Shown: positions 43,274 through 53,025, counted from the stretch's first letter. The stretch is 64,000 nt of DNA from Phycicoccus sp. CSK15P-2 (GCF_016888005.1 NZ_JAFDVE010000016.1:1-64000); one strand, 5' to 3'. Translations and numbers: made by a program. Notes: generated by a model not told the origin, from the sequence alone.

Positions 43274-44407
43274 TCAGAGGACGACGAGGTCGTCGCGGTG
43301 GACGACCTCCCGCTCGTACTCCGGGCCGAGCTCGCGGGCGAGCTCGTACGTCGAGCGGCCGAGCAGGCGGGGCAGCTCGCCGGACGCGAAGTTGACCAAC
43401 CCGCGGGCGATGACGGTGCCGTCGGCCGCGCAGACGTCGACGGCGTCCCCCGCGGCGAACGAGCCGGTGACCTCGACGATCCCGGCCGGCAGGAGCGACT
43501 TGCGGCGCACCGTGACGGCCTCGACGGCGCCGTCGTCGAGGACGAGCCGGCCACGGGCAGTCGTCGCGTGCGCCAGCCAGCGCTTGCGGGAGGCGCGGGT
43601 CGCGGCAGCCGGCGCGAAGACGGTCCCGAGATCCGCACCGTCCAGCGCCCGGCGGACGTCCGGCAGCCGGGTGAGCAGGGTCGGAACACCCGCCGACCCG
43701 ACGATCCCGGCGGCCTCGACCTTGGTGACCATGCCGCCGCTGCCGACCGACGAGCCGGTGCCGCCGATCGTCACGGCGTCGAGGTCCGACGGCTGCGCGA
43801 CGAAGGGCACCCGGCGTGACCCCGCGCGGGACGGCGGACCGTCGTGGAGCGCGTCGACGTCGGTGAGCAGGACCAGCCCGTCCGCACCGACGAGGTCGGC
43901 GACGAGCGCCGCGAGCCGGTCGTTGTCGCCGAACCGGATCTCCTGGGTCGCCACGGTGTCGTTCTCGTTGACGATGGGCACGATGCCGAGCTCGAGCAGG
44001 CGCTCGAGGGTGCGCCGGGCGTTCGTGTAGTGGCTGCGGCGGGTCGTGTCGTCGGCCGTGAGCAGGACCTGCCCCACGGTCAGCCCGTGACCCGAGAACG
44101 CGGCCTGGTAGGCCGCCACGAGCGCACCCTGGCCGACGGACGCCGCCGCCTGCTGCGTCGCGAGGTCGGACGGCCGGCGCGCCAGCCCGAGCGGGCCGAT
44201 GCCCGCCGCGATGGCACCGGAGGAGACGAGGACCACCTGACGGCCGGAGGCCCGCCGCTCGGCGAGGACGTCGACCAGCGCGGTCAGGGCGTCGAGGTCG
44301 AGCGACCCGCCGTCGACGCTGGTCAGCGACGACGACCCGACCTTGACGACGAGCCGCCGGGCCGCTCCGAGATCGCGGCGCAGCCGAGCGGCGGTGTCGT
44401 CGGCCAC
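43274..44407 (-). CDS. proB: Glutamate 5-kinase
   Basis: A protein of 377 residues. An amino-acid kinase domain (VVKVGSSSLTSVDGG, VVLVSSGAIAAGIGPLG, PIVNENDTVATQEIRFGDNDRLAALVA, VTKVEAAGIV) is followed by a C-terminal PUA domain (about 285-365). It phosphorylates glutamate, the first step of proline synthesis, and is normally inhibited by proline. GTG start five bases after the obg stop, so it belongs to the rplU-rpmA-obg-proB chain. Confidence 0.97.
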   Translation of the reverse strand: MADDTAARLRRDLGAARRLVVKVGSSSLTSVDGGSLDLDALTALVDVLAERRASGRQVVLVSSGAIAAGIGPLGLARRPSDLATQQAAASVGQGALVAAYQAAFSGHGLTVGQVLLTADDTTRRSHYTNARRTLERLLELGIVPIVNENDTVATQEIRFGDNDRLAALVADLVGADGLVLLTDVDALHDGPPSRAGSRRVPFVAQPSDLDAVTIGGTGSSVGSGGMVTKVEAAGIVGSAGVPTLLTRLPDVRRALDGADLGTVFAPAAATRASRKRWLAHATTARGRLVLDDGAVEAVTVRRKSLLPAGIVEVTGSFAAGDAVDVCAADGTVIARGLVNFASGELPRLLGRSTYELARELGPEYEREVVHRDDLVVL

Positions 44408-44412
44408 CGGCC

Positions 44413-45936
44413 TCAGTCCTCGTCCGCCACGCTCGACCAGTGCCCGGCACGGCGCTCGGCGGCGAGCTCGTCCCGGGCGGCCGTGGCGGCGTCCTTGCGG
44501 GCGTGGAACTCGTCACGCTTCTCGGCCCGGGTCTTGCGTCCGGAGTCCTCGAACCGGACGTCGGTCCCGCGGGGGCCGGACAGCAGCTCGGCACCGCCGG
44601 CCATCGTCGGCTCCCAGTCGAAGACGACGGCGTCGTCCTCGGGCCCGATGAGCACGGTCGAGCCCGCGACGGCGCCGGCCTCGAGGAGAGCCTCCTCGAC
44701 GCCGAGCCGGGCCAGCCGGTCGGCGAGATAGCCGACGGCCTCGTCGTTGCTGAAGTCGGTCTGGCGCACCCAGCGCGTGGGACGCTCGCCGATCACCCGG
44801 AACGCCTCCCCCTCGGGCGTGCTCTCGCGACGGACGTGGAAGCCGCTGTCGTCGACCGCACGCGGCCGCAGGACGACGCGGGGCGGCGGAGGGGCGTCCG
44901 CCTCGGTCTGCGCCCGGGCCTCGGCGACGCGCCGGGACAGGGCGAAGGTGAGCTCCTTGAGCCCGACGTGGGCGACGGCAGAGACGACGTGGACCTCCAG
45001 CCCCTTCTCCTCGAGCATCGGCACGACCATCTCCGCGAGCTCTCGGGCCTCGGGGACGTCGGCCTTGTTGAGGACCACGATGCGGGTCCGCTCGGACAGC
45101 GGGCGCCCGCCGAGGCTGTCGTCGGTGACGTACGCCGCGAGCTCGGCCTCGATGACGTCGAGGTCGGTGAGTGGGTCACGGCCCGGCTCGAGCGTCGCGC
45201 AGTCGACGACGTGGACGAGGACCGAGCAGCGCTCGACGTGCCGGAGGAACTCCAGGCCGAGGCCCTTGCCCTCGCTCGCCCCCGGGATGAGGCCGGGCAC
45301 GTCGGCGACGGTGTAGCGCTCGTTGCCGGCGGTCACGACGCCGAGGTTCGGGACGAGCGTCGTGAACGGGTAGTCGGCGATCTTCGGCTTCGCGGCCGAC
45401 AGGACCGACACGAGCGAGGACTTGCCGGCGCTCGGGAACCCGATGAGCGCGACGTCCGCGAGGGACTTGAGCTCGAGGACGACGTCCTGCCCCTCCCCCG
45501 GCTCGCCGAGGAGCGCGAAGCCGGGAGCCTTGCGGCGCGGGCTCGCCAGCGCCTTGTTGCCCAACCCGCCACGACCGCCGCGGGCCACGGTGAACGTCGT
45601 GCCGGAACCGACGAGGTCGGCCAGGACCTCGCCGTGGGCGTCCTTGACGACCGTGCCCTCGGGCACGGGGAGGACGAGGTCGGAGCCGTCGGCACCGTTA
45701 CGCTCGTCGCCGGCGCCCGGGGCCCCGTTCTCGGCCTTGCGGTGCGGGCTGTGGTGGTAGTCGAGGAGCGTCGTGGCCTGCGGGTCGACCGCGAGGACGA
45801 CCGAGCCGCCGCGTCCGCCGTTGCCACCGTCGGGCCCGCCGAGCGGCTTGAACTTCTCGCGGCGCACCGAGGCGACCCCGTGCCCGCCGTTCCCGGCGGA
45901 GACGTGGAGGACGACACGGTCGACGAAGGTCGCCAT
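44413..45936 (-). CDS. obg: Obg (CgtA), ribosome-associated GTPase
   Basis: A protein of 507 residues: Gly-rich Obg fold (1-158), GTPase domain with G1 [13 protein letters not shown]3 [23 protein letters not shown]4 NKADVPEA, an OCT domain (about 340-425, typical of Gram-positive and actinobacterial Obg), and a variable C-terminal tail rich in Lys/Arg/Glu. It takes part in 50S maturation, the stringent response and cell-cycle control. GAGGAG precedes the ATG. Encoded downstream of rplU-rpmA with a perfect hairpin in the gap. Confidence 0.97.
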   Translation of the reverse strand: MATFVDRVVLHVSAGNGGHGVASVRREKFKPLGGPDGGNGGRGGSVVLAVDPQATTLLDYHHSPHRKAENGAPGAGDERNGADGSDLVLPVPEGTVVKDAHGEVLADLVGSGTTFTVARGGRGGLGNKALASPRRKAPGFALLGEPGEGQDVVLELKSLADVALIGFPSAGKSSLVSVLSAAKPKIADYPFTTLVPNLGVVTAGNERYTVADVPGLIPGASEGKGLGLEFLRHVERCSVLVHVVDCATLEPGRDPLTDLDVIEAELAAYVTDDSLGGRPLSERTRIVVLNKADVPEARELAEMVVPMLEEKGLEVHVVSAVAHVGLKELTFALSRRVAEARAQTEADAPPPPRVVLRPRAVDDSGFHVRRESTPEGEAFRVIGERPTRWVRQTDFSNDEAVGYLADRLARLGVEEALLEAGAVAGSTVLIGPEDDAVVFDWEPTMAGGAELLSGPRGTDVRFEDSGRKTRAEKRDEFHARKDAATAARDELAAERRAGHWSSVADED

Positions 45937-45964
45937 CGGTTCTGCTCCTCGGGTCGTGGGATGC

Positions 45965-45998
45965 GTGAGGGGCGGGCCGATCGCGGCCCGCCCCTCAC
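45965..45998 (-). terminator. Perfect hairpin between rpmA and obg
   Basis: GTGAGGGGCGGGCC (45965-45978), loop GATCGC, GGCCCGCCCCTCAC (45985-45998): a 14-base stem without T run, 37 bases after the rpmA stop. Probably a partial terminator or processing site that makes obg-proB less abundant than the ribosomal-protein mRNA. Confidence 0.75.
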
Positions 45999-46035
45999 CG
46001 TGGTGCGTGGTGCCGGGCGGTGGCCCGGCGGCGCG

Positions 46036-46302
46036 TCACTCGGCGGCGGCACCCGCCGGGACGACGTTGACGACCTTGCGGCCGCGCTTGCTGCCGAACT
46101 CGACGGCGCCCGCGACGAGCGCGAAGAGGGTGTCGTCGCCACCGCGGCCGACACCGTCGCCCGGGTGGAAGTGGGTGCCGCGCTGGCGGACGAGGATCTC
46201 GCCGGCCTTGACGACCTGGCCGCCGTAGCGCTTGACGCCGAGGTACTGCGCGTTCGAGTCGCGACCGTTCCGGGTCGAGGACGCGCCCTTCTTGTGTGCC
46301 AT
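46036..46302 (-). CDS. rpmA: Ribosomal protein bL27
   Basis: A protein of 88 residues. It begins [19 protein letters not shown] and continues [29 protein letters not shown], the full bL27 signature. Its N-terminus reaches the peptidyl-transferase centre of the 50S subunit. No cleavable N-terminal extension of the Firmicutes type. Second gene of the rplU operon. Confidence 0.98.
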   Translation of the reverse strand: MAHKKGASSTRNGRDSNAQYLGVKRYGGQVVKAGEILVRQRGTHFHPGDGVGRGGDDTLFALVAGAVEFGSKRGRKVVNVVPAGAAAE

Positions 46303-46338
46303 GTCAGAAAGTCCTGTTCGTGAGGTCCGAGCGTGGGC

Positions 46339-46647
46339 TCAGGCGTCGATCGCGGTGATCTTGACCTGGGTGAGCGGCTGACGGTGGCCCTGGCGCTTCC
46401 GGTAGCCGGTCTTGTTCTTGTACTTGAGGATCGTGATCTTCGGGCCCTTGGCGGGCTTGACGACCTCGGCGGTGACGGTGACCTTCGCGAGCTTGCTCGC
46501 GTCGCTGGTCACGGTTCCGCCGTCGACCACGAGCAGCGGCTGGAGCTGGATCTTGTCGCCGGCCTCACCGGTCTGCTTGTCGATGAGCAGGGTGTCGCCC
46601 ACGGAGACCTTCTCCTGGCGACCGCCTGCGCGCACAATCGCGTACAC
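46339..46647 (-). CDS. rplU: Ribosomal protein bL21
   Basis: A protein of 102 residues: [24 protein letters not shown] at the start and [27 protein letters not shown] at the end, standard bL21. The GTG at 46647 gives the normal length and AGGAAG lies about 11 bases upstream; a GTG at 46659 is too close to that site. It is the first gene of the ribosomal operon, with its own promoter about 100 bases upstream. Confidence 0.97.
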   Translation of the reverse strand: MYAIVRAGGRQEKVSVGDTLLIDKQTGEAGDKIQLQPLLVVDGGTVTSDASKLAKVTVTAEVVKPAKGPKITILKYKNKTGYRKRQGHRQPLTQVKITAIDA

Positions 46648-46748
46648 GTTCGTACTCACTTCCTGTTCGGGCGCGCTCGCTCGTGACCGGCCGGTCGCGA
46701 CCCCGTGGACGACACGGGACACCGACGCGGTGGGCGCACCGACGTCGA

Positions 46749-46778
46749 AGCCTACCGGCGGCGAGGGCGGGCGGCCAA
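46749..46778 (-). promoter_or_regulatory. Promoter of the rplU-rpmA-obg-proB operon
   Basis: On the minus strand TTGGCC (46778-46773), 18-base spacer, TAGGCT (46754-46749). The start site should be near 46742, giving a leader of about 95 bases containing GGTCGCGACC- and ACCGGCCGGT-type palindromes. Confidence 0.6.
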
Positions 46779-46803
46779 ATCGCCGTAGCCTCGCCGGGGG
46801 CGG

Positions 46804-49509
46804 TCAGCCCACCTGGTCGGACGTCTCCGGGCCGGCCTCGTCGGCGGGCGACGGCTCGGCCGCCGTGGGCGGTCCTGCCGGGGCGACGACGCGTCCGCGA
46901 CGCCGGCGTGGGCGGGCCGGCGCCTCCTCCACCGAGGCCTCCTCGGTAGCGGCCCGGGTGGTCTCGTCCGCCGCGGCGTCCTGGGTGGGCGCCGGCGCGT
47001 CGGGAGCGGGAGGCGTGTCGTCCTCCGGCGGGGCCGGGGCGGAGACGTCGGCGCCGTCCTCGAGCTCGACGGCCACGTCGTCGGCCGCGACATCGTGGTC
47101 GGTGTGCTTGAGCGCCGCGGCGTGGGCGGCGGCCGCGATCTGCGCAGCGGTGGGCCCGTTCTGCTGCTTGTCGTCGCTCGCAGCGCTCGACGCGCCGTCC
47201 TCCTGGCCGCCCGCACGGCCACCACGGCGCCCCCGGGACCGGCCGGACCCGCCGTCGCCGCTGCCGGAGCTGCGCTCGACCGGCTCGGCGTGGACGACGA
47301 TGCCGCGCCCGCTGCAGTGCTCGCAGGGCTCGGAGAAGACCTCGATGAGGCCCGAGCCGACCCGCTTGCGGGTCATCTGGACCAGGCCGAGCGAGGTGAC
47401 CTCGGCGACCTGGTGCTTCGTGCGGTCCCGGCCCAGGCACTCGAGGAGGCGCCGGACGACGAGGTCGCGGTTGGACTCCAGGACCATGTCGATGAAGTCG
47501 ATGACGATGATGCCGCCGATGTCGCGCAACCGGAGCTGGCGGACGATCTCCTCGGCGGCCTCGAGGTTGTTCTTCGTCACCGTCTCCTCGAGGTTGCCCC
47601 CGGAGCCGACGAACTTGCCGGTGTTGACGTCGACGACGGTCATCGCCTCGGTGCGGTCGATGACGAGCGAGCCACCCGAGGGCAACCAGACCTTGCGGTC
47701 CATCGCCTTGGCGATCTGCTCGTCGATCCGGTGTGCGGCGAAGACGTCCTGCTCGTCGGTCCAGCGGGTGAGCCGCTGGGCGAGGTCGGGGGCGACGTCC
47801 TCGACGTACTCGCTGACCTCGCCCCACGCCTTGTCGCCGGAGACGACGAGCGAGGCGAAGTCCTCGGTGAAGACGTCGCGGATGACCCGGATGGTGAGGT
47901 CGGGCTCGCCGTGCAGCAGCGCCGGCGCTCCCCCGCTGCCGGACTTCTTCGACGAGGCCTTGTCGGCCTTGCTCCTGATCCGGTCCCACTGCTTCGTGAG
48001 GCGCTCGACGTCGGCCTTGAGCTCATCCTCCGAGGCCCCCTCGGCGGCGGTGCGCACGATGACGCCGGCGCCGTCGGGCACGACCTCCTTGAGGATGGCC
48101 TTGAGCCGGGCGCGCTCGGTGTCGGGCAGCTTGCGGGAGATCCCCGTCATCGAGCCCTCGGGCACGTAGACGACGTAGCGGCCCGGCAGCGAGATCTGCG
48201 AGGTGAGCCGGGCCCCCTTGTGGCCGATCGGGTCCTTGGTCACCTGGACCAGGACCGTGTCGCCGGAGGAGAGGGCGTTCTCGATGCGCTTCGCCTGGCC
48301 GCCCTCGAGGCCCGCGGCGTCCCAGTTGACCTCACCCGCGTAGAGCACGGCGTTGCGGCCCTTGCCGATGTCGACGAACGCGGCCTCCATCGACGGCAGG
48401 ACGTTCTGGACCCGGCCGAGGTAGACGTTGCCCGCCATCGAGGCGGTCGTCTCGCGCGAGACGTAGTGCTCGACGAGCACGCCGTCCTCGAGGACGCCGA
48501 TCTGGGTCCGGCCGTCGCGGTCCCGGACGACCATCGAACGCTCGACGCTCTCGCGGCGGGCCAGGAACTCGGCCTCGGTGATGACCGTGCGCCGACGGCC
48601 GGCCTCGCGACCCTCACGACGCCGCTGCTTCTTCGCCTCGAGGCGGGTCGAGCCCTTGACGGCCGTGGGCTCGTCACGGCCGGAGCGTGGCTGACGCACC
48701 TTGGTGACGGTGCCGGGCGGGTCGTCGCCGTCGGCGCCCGAGGACCCGCGGCGGCGCCGGCGCCGACGACGGCTCGACGAGCTCTCGCCGTCGTCGCCGG
48801 AGTCGTCCGTGGACCCCTCGCTCGTGCCGCTCTCGCCGTCGCCCCTGCCCGTGGCGTCGGTCTTGCCCTTGCCGTCGCCGGCGTCGGCCGAGGCGTCGTC
48901 ACCGGACGAGCCGGTCTGGTCGTCGTCACCCTTGCCGCGACCGCGGCGGCCTCGACCACCCCGGCGCCGGCGGCGCGACCCCCCGTCGCCGTCTCCGGCC
49001 TCCCCGCCGTCGCCGGTGTCGTCCGCATCGGACGACGCGGTCTCGGGCGCCTCGGCCGGGGCGACGTCGGCAGGCCGCTCGGCAGGGGCCTGCGCCGGCG
49101 CGCTGGCCCGGCGGCGGCGTGGGGCGACCGTGGGCTCCGGAGCCTGGAACAGCAGCCCGAACGAGGTGCCGGCACCGGTCGCCTCACCGGTGGAGTCGAC
49201 GGAGCCCTCCGGAGCCGGGTCGGCGGCGGCGCTGTCCTGCGCGGCGGACCCGTCGACCTCGGCGGCCTTGCTCCTCCTGCCGGACCGCTTGGCCTTCGCG
49301 GGCTGGTCGGCCGTCGCGGGGTCGTCCGGCTTCTCGGAGCCGTCGGCCGCGTCCGGCTCCGGGGCAGGGTCGGCCTTCTTCGACGCCCGCTTTCGCGTGG
49401 CCTTCTTCGGAGCCGTGGACTTGTCGTCGCTGTCCGCCGGTGAGGCCGCAGGAGCGGACGTGGTGGGTTCGGCGGCCTCGGGGGTCGCAGTGTCGTTCTC
49501 GGAAGCCAT
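46804..49509 (-). CDS. rne: Ribonuclease E/G
   Basis: A protein of 901 residues. The first 310 residues are disordered with acidic, Ala/Pro and Arg-rich blocks (RRRRRGGRGRRGRGKG; eight Arg in a row near residue 255). The catalytic core (about 315-760) has the S1 domain GNVYLGRVQNVLPSMEAAFVDIGKGR, the acidic active site MTVVDVNTGKFVG and GGIIVIDFIDM, and the zinc-link EPCEHCSGRG. A further disordered tail of about 140 residues ends in PRRRRGRVVAPAG. The core embedded between two disordered arms is the actinobacterial layout, where arms bind degradosome partners and RNA. AAGGGG precedes the ATG. Confidence 0.95.
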   Translation of the reverse strand: MASENDTATPEAAEPTTSAPAASPADSDDKSTAPKKATRKRASKKADPAPEPDAADGSEKPDDPATADQPAKAKRSGRRSKAAEVDGSAAQDSAAADPAPEGSVDSTGEATGAGTSFGLLFQAPEPTVAPRRRRASAPAQAPAERPADVAPAEAPETASSDADDTGDGGEAGDGDGGSRRRRRGGRGRRGRGKGDDDQTGSSGDDASADAGDGKGKTDATGRGDGESGTSEGSTDDSGDDGESSSSRRRRRRRRGSSGADGDDPPGTVTKVRQPRSGRDEPTAVKGSTRLEAKKQRRREGREAGRRRTVITEAEFLARRESVERSMVVRDRDGRTQIGVLEDGVLVEHYVSRETTASMAGNVYLGRVQNVLPSMEAAFVDIGKGRNAVLYAGEVNWDAAGLEGGQAKRIENALSSGDTVLVQVTKDPIGHKGARLTSQISLPGRYVVYVPEGSMTGISRKLPDTERARLKAILKEVVPDGAGVIVRTAAEGASEDELKADVERLTKQWDRIRSKADKASSKKSGSGGAPALLHGEPDLTIRVIRDVFTEDFASLVVSGDKAWGEVSEYVEDVAPDLAQRLTRWTDEQDVFAAHRIDEQIAKAMDRKVWLPSGGSLVIDRTEAMTVVDVNTGKFVGSGGNLEETVTKNNLEAAEEIVRQLRLRDIGGIIVIDFIDMVLESNRDLVVRRLLECLGRDRTKHQVAEVTSLGLVQMTRKRVGSGLIEVFSEPCEHCSGRGIVVHAEPVERSSGSGDGGSGRSRGRRGGRAGGQEDGASSAASDDKQQNGPTAAQIAAAAHAAALKHTDHDVAADDVAVELEDGADVSAPAPPEDDTPPAPDAPAPTQDAAADETTRAATEEASVEEAPARPRRRRGRVVAPAGPPTAAEPSPADEAGPETSDQVG

Positions 49510-49594
49510 GATGGCCCCTTTCGTCACCCGACGGCCGGTGCCCACACCGGTCCGCCGGAGGCGGAGCCGCACCGACCGCGGTGTGCGATCGCAT

Positions 49595-49615
49595 CGTGTG
49601 GGCGAACCCCACACG
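49595..49615 (-). promoter_or_regulatory. Hairpin in the rne 5' leader
   Basis: CGTGTGGG (49595-49602), loop CGAAC, CCCACACG (49608-49615): perfect eight-base stem in the roughly 130-base 5' leader of rne. RNase E genes are known to be autoregulated through their 5' leader in other bacteria; whether this stem plays that part is inference. Confidence 0.4.
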
Positions 49616-49657
49616 GAAGTCAGCAGCTACCCCGGGACGGCTCGCGCGGGCGGCGCG

Positions 49658-50416
49658 TCACCCTCCGGGGCCGACAGCCTCCCGGTCGGTGGCCAACGGG
49701 TCGGCCACCCCGTCAGCATCCGCGGTCAGAAGGCCTTGAGCCATCCTGGTCACCAGGGGTGGGACCGGGGGGCCGAAGCCGGTGACCGCGTGGAGTGCGG
49801 TCAGGATGTCGTCGGGGCGTACGGACGGTGTGGTGTGCCGTACGACCATCCGCAGTATCGCACATCCGTCGTCGTCGACCCCGGTCACCTGCATCCGGAG
49901 CACCGGTTCGCGCGTGTCGAACGTCTTCGGCCCGCGCTTGAACGTGCGCGTCGTCTCGGCCCGGTCGACGGCGAGGTAGGCGGTCACGGCGCGCTCGACC
50001 TCGGCCGGGTCGGCACCCCGGACGACGAGCCGCCACTCGCTCGCCTCGAGGCGGTCGGCGAGCGACCCCGGACCGGCCTCGACGACCTCGACGACGGCGA
50101 GGTCCTGGGGCAGCGCCTCGTCGAGGGCCGCGCGCAGGGCCTCGGGGTCGACGCGTTCGGCGACCCGGATCTCGAAGTACTCGGCCTCGCTGGCGGTGCC
50201 GGTGGGAGCCGCGTTCGCGTACGAGATGAGCGGATGGGGGTGGAAGCCGGCGGAGTACGCCATCGGGACCCCGGCCCGGCGCAGCGCGCGCTCCAGCGCC
50301 CGGGAGAAGTCCCGCGTCGAGGAGAACCGCAGCCGGCCGCGCTTGGCGTACCGGATGCGCAGCTTCTGGACCGCAGGGGGTGGCGGTGGTCCCTCGGGGG
50401 TGCGCTGGCGGGCCAT
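49658..50416 (-). CDS. TIGR03936/DUF2344 radical-SAM-associated protein
   Basis: A protein of 252 residues. VQKLRIRYAKRGRLRFSSTRDFSRALERALRRAGVPMAYSAGFHPHPLISYANA is the DUF2344 signature, otherwise found fused to or beside TIGR03960 radical SAM proteins, one of which lies 640 bases upstream on the same strand. A tRNA- or RNA-modification role is suspected because of the constant link to rne and rplU-rpmA, but no reaction is established. TAGGCT six bases before the ATG suggests leaderless transcription. Confidence 0.92.
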   Translation of the reverse strand: MARQRTPEGPPPPPAVQKLRIRYAKRGRLRFSSTRDFSRALERALRRAGVPMAYSAGFHPHPLISYANAAPTGTASEAEYFEIRVAERVDPEALRAALDEALPQDLAVVEVVEAGPGSLADRLEASEWRLVVRGADPAEVERAVTAYLAVDRAETTRTFKRGPKTFDTREPVLRMQVTGVDDDGCAILRMVVRHTTPSVRPDDILTALHAVTGFGPPVPPLVTRMAQGLLTADADGVADPLATDREAVGPGG

Positions 50417-50422
50417 GCCGTC

Positions 50423-50428
50423 AGCCTA
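50423..50428 (-). promoter_or_regulatory. -10 box of leaderless DUF2344 gene
   Basis: TAGGCT on the minus strand, six bases before the ATG at 50416. Confidence 0.5.
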
Positions 50429-50510
50429 GGAGCGCCCCGGGCGCGGGCCCAATCGTCACCGTCCGGCCCCCGTGGGACGGTCTGCACACGACAGCGCCGC
50501 GCGTGAGGGC

Positions 50511-50975
50511 TCAGAGGTCGAGGCGCATGAGGTCGGCAGCGTCGACGAAGCCGACGGCGCGGTAGAGCGGGACCGAGACCTCGCTGGGGTTGATCACGAC
50601 GCGGACCATCCCCTGCGACCGGCACCAGTCGAGCAGAGCGTCCACGAGGAGGCGGCCGACGCCTCGCCGGCGGTGCGCGGGGTCGGTCCAGACGTTCGCG
50701 ACGTAGGCCCACCGGGTGTCCGGGCGGCCGGGGCGCGGCATCCGGTCGAAGACCTGGAGGTTGGCCATCCCCACGGGCTCACCGGCCGGGGCGCGGACCA
50801 CCCAGGCGTGTCGGGCGCCACCCTGCTGCCGCCACCAGGCGCCGAGCCGGTCGACGAAGCCGTCCTCGGCGGCGTCGTCCTGCTCGAGCATCCACGCGGT
50901 GCGCATCGCGGCGAGCTCGGCAAGGGCCTGCGGACGAGCGGGGTCGAGCCGCTCGACCCGATACTTCTCGGGCAC
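50511..50975 (-). CDS. GNAT-family N-acetyltransferase
   Basis: A protein of 154 residues. YRVERLDPARPQALAELAAMRTAWMLEQD, then WVVRAPAGEPVGMANLQVF, the acetyl-CoA site ANVWTDPAHRRRGVGRLLVDALLDWC, and VVINPSEVSVPLYRAVGF. The substrate cannot be told. GTG start at 50975 with TAGGGT seven bases upstream. It lies between the radical SAM gene and its DUF2344 partner on the same strand but seems to have its own promoter, so it may be an unrelated insertion. Confidence 0.87.
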   Translation of the reverse strand: MPEKYRVERLDPARPQALAELAAMRTAWMLEQDDAAEDGFVDRLGAWWRQQGGARHAWVVRAPAGEPVGMANLQVFDRMPRPGRPDTRWAYVANVWTDPAHRRRGVGRLLVDALLDWCRSQGMVRVVINPSEVSVPLYRAVGFVDAADLMRLDL

Positions 50976-50982
50976 GTCCGGC

Positions 50983-50988
50983 ACCCTA
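50983..50988 (-). promoter_or_regulatory. -10 box of leaderless GNAT gene
   Basis: TAGGGT on the minus strand, seven bases before the GTG at 50975. Confidence 0.5.
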
Positions 50989-51057
50989 GCCGTCGCCCGC
51001 CGGTCCGGCCGCTCGTCCCCCGACACCCCGAAATGTCCACGCGGGTGGGGCGCGCGG

Positions 51058-53025
51058 TCAGGAGGTGTGCTCGGCCATCCGCTCGCGGCCGGAGCCGAGG
51101 ACGGTGAGTGGGAGCAGCGTCTTGCCGGTGGGTCCGATCTCGATCTCGGTCCCCATCTGCGGGCAGACGCCACAGTCGAAACACGGCGTCCAGCGGCAGT
51201 CCTCGACCTCGGTCTCGTCGAGGGCGTCGAGCCAGTCCTGCCAGAGCCACTCCTTGTCGAGCCCGGAGTCGATGTGGTCCCAGGGCAGGACCTCGGCCTC
51301 ATCGCGCTCGCGTGTGGTGTACCAGTCGACGTCCAGGCCGAACGCCGGCAGCTCCGCGGCGCACGCGGCCATCCATGCGTCGTAGGAGAAGTGCTCGGAC
51401 CAGCCGTCGAACCGGCCGCCGCCGCGCCACACGGCCTCGATGACCCGGCCGACCCGGCGGTCGCCGCGGGACAGCAGGCCCTCGACGATGCCCGGCTTGC
51501 CGTCGTGGTAGCGGAAGCCGATGGACGACCCGTAGCGACGGTCGGAGCGGATGGCCTCGCGCAGCCTCTCGAGCCGGGCGTCGGTGGCGTCGGCGCCGAG
51601 CTGGGCCGCCCACTGGAACGGCGTGTGCGGCTTGGGCACGAAGCCTCCGATGGACACGGTGCAGCGGATGTCCCGGCGGCCGCTGACCTCACGACCGGTC
51701 TCGATGACCCGCTTGGCGAGCTCGGCGATCTGGAGGACGTCCTCGTCGGTCTCGGTGGGCAGGCCGCACATGAAGTAGAGCTTGACCTGCCGCCAGCCCG
51801 CGCCGTACGCGGCCGAGACGGTCCGGATGAGGTCGTCCTCGCTGACCATCTTGTTGATGACCTTGCGGATGCGCTCCGAGCCGCCCTCGGGGGCGAAGGT
51901 CAGGCCCGACCGGCGCCCGTTCCGGGTCAGCTCGTTGGCCAGGTCGATGTTGAACGCGTCGACGCGGGTCGACGGGAGCGACAGCCCGGTGTTCGTTCCC
52001 TCGTAGCGGTCGGCCAGCCCCTTGGTCACCTGGGCGATCTCGCTGTGGTCGGCCGAGGACAGCGACAGCAGCCCGACCTCCTCGAACCCGGTGGCCGACA
52101 GGCCCTGCTCGACCATCTCGCCGATCCCGGTGATGGACCGCTCGCGCACCGGCCGGGTGATCATCCCGGCCTGGCAGAACCGGCAGCCGCGGGTGCAGCC
52201 GCGGAAGATCTCGACCGACATCCGCTCGTGCACCGACTCGGCGAGCGGCACGAGCGGCTGCTTCGGGTACGGCCACGCGTCGAGGTCCATGACGGTGTGC
52301 TTGCTGACCCGCCACGGCACCCCCGGCCGGTTCGGAGCGACACGCCGGATGCGGCCGTCCGGCAGGTAGGTGACGTCGTAGAAGCGCGGGACGTACACGC
52401 CGCCGGTACGGGCCAGGCGCAGAAGCAGCTCGTCGCGGCCGCCCGGGCGACCCTCGCCCTTCCAGTCCCGGACGATGTCGGTGACCGCGAGCACGGCCTC
52501 CTCGCCGTCGCCGACGACCGCGGCGTCGACGAAGTCGGCGACCGGCTCGGGGTTGAACGCGGCGTGCCCGCCGGCGACGACCACCGGATGCGACTCGTCA
52601 CGGTCCGCCGCGTGCAGCGGGATGCCGGCGAGGTCGAGCGCGGTGAGCAGGTTGGTGTAGCCGAGCTCGGTGGAGAAGGAGACGCCGAGCAGGTCGAAGT
52701 CCCCGACCGGACGGTGGGCGTCGACGGTGAACTGGGGGACGCCGTGCTCGCGCATCAGCGCCTCGAGGTCCGGCCACACGGCGTAGGTGCGCTCGGCGAG
52801 CGCGTCCGGGCGCTCGTTGAGCACCTCGTAGAGGATCATGACGCCCTGGTTCGGCACGCCGACCTCGTAGGCGTCGGGGTACATGAGCGACCAGCGGACA
52901 GTCCCGTCCCCGGCGACGTCCCAGGGCTTGACCGTCGAGTTGAGCTCGCCGCCGACGTACTGGACGGGCTTGCCGACCTGCTCGAGCAGCGGCTCGAGGG
53001 CGGGGAAGACGGACCGACCGGGCAT
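51058..53025 (-). CDS. TIGR03960 family B12-binding-domain radical SAM protein
   Basis: A protein of 655 residues. An N-terminal cobalamin-binding-like domain (about 40-200, GVPNQGVMILYEVLN, FDLLGVSFSTELGYTNLL) is followed by a radical SAM core with the [4Fe-4S] motif GCTRGCRFCQAG (Cys-x3-Cys-x2-Cys) and the late FAPEGGSERIRKVINKMVSEDDL. A C-terminal Cys-rich part, CRWTPCFDCGVCPQMG, may bind another cluster. The family works with DUF2344 proteins; the reaction is unknown. The ATG at 53025 has TACTCT six bases upstream, so it appears leaderless. Confidence 0.94.
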   Translation of the reverse strand: MPGRSVFPALEPLLEQVGKPVQYVGGELNSTVKPWDVAGDGTVRWSLMYPDAYEVGVPNQGVMILYEVLNERPDALAERTYAVWPDLEALMREHGVPQFTVDAHRPVGDFDLLGVSFSTELGYTNLLTALDLAGIPLHAADRDESHPVVVAGGHAAFNPEPVADFVDAAVVGDGEEAVLAVTDIVRDWKGEGRPGGRDELLLRLARTGGVYVPRFYDVTYLPDGRIRRVAPNRPGVPWRVSKHTVMDLDAWPYPKQPLVPLAESVHERMSVEIFRGCTRGCRFCQAGMITRPVRERSITGIGEMVEQGLSATGFEEVGLLSLSSADHSEIAQVTKGLADRYEGTNTGLSLPSTRVDAFNIDLANELTRNGRRSGLTFAPEGGSERIRKVINKMVSEDDLIRTVSAAYGAGWRQVKLYFMCGLPTETDEDVLQIAELAKRVIETGREVSGRRDIRCTVSIGGFVPKPHTPFQWAAQLGADATDARLERLREAIRSDRRYGSSIGFRYHDGKPGIVEGLLSRGDRRVGRVIEAVWRGGGRFDGWSEHFSYDAWMAACAAELPAFGLDVDWYTTRERDEAEVLPWDHIDSGLDKEWLWQDWLDALDETEVEDCRWTPCFDCGVCPQMGTEIEIGPTGKTLLPLTVLGSGRERMAEHTS

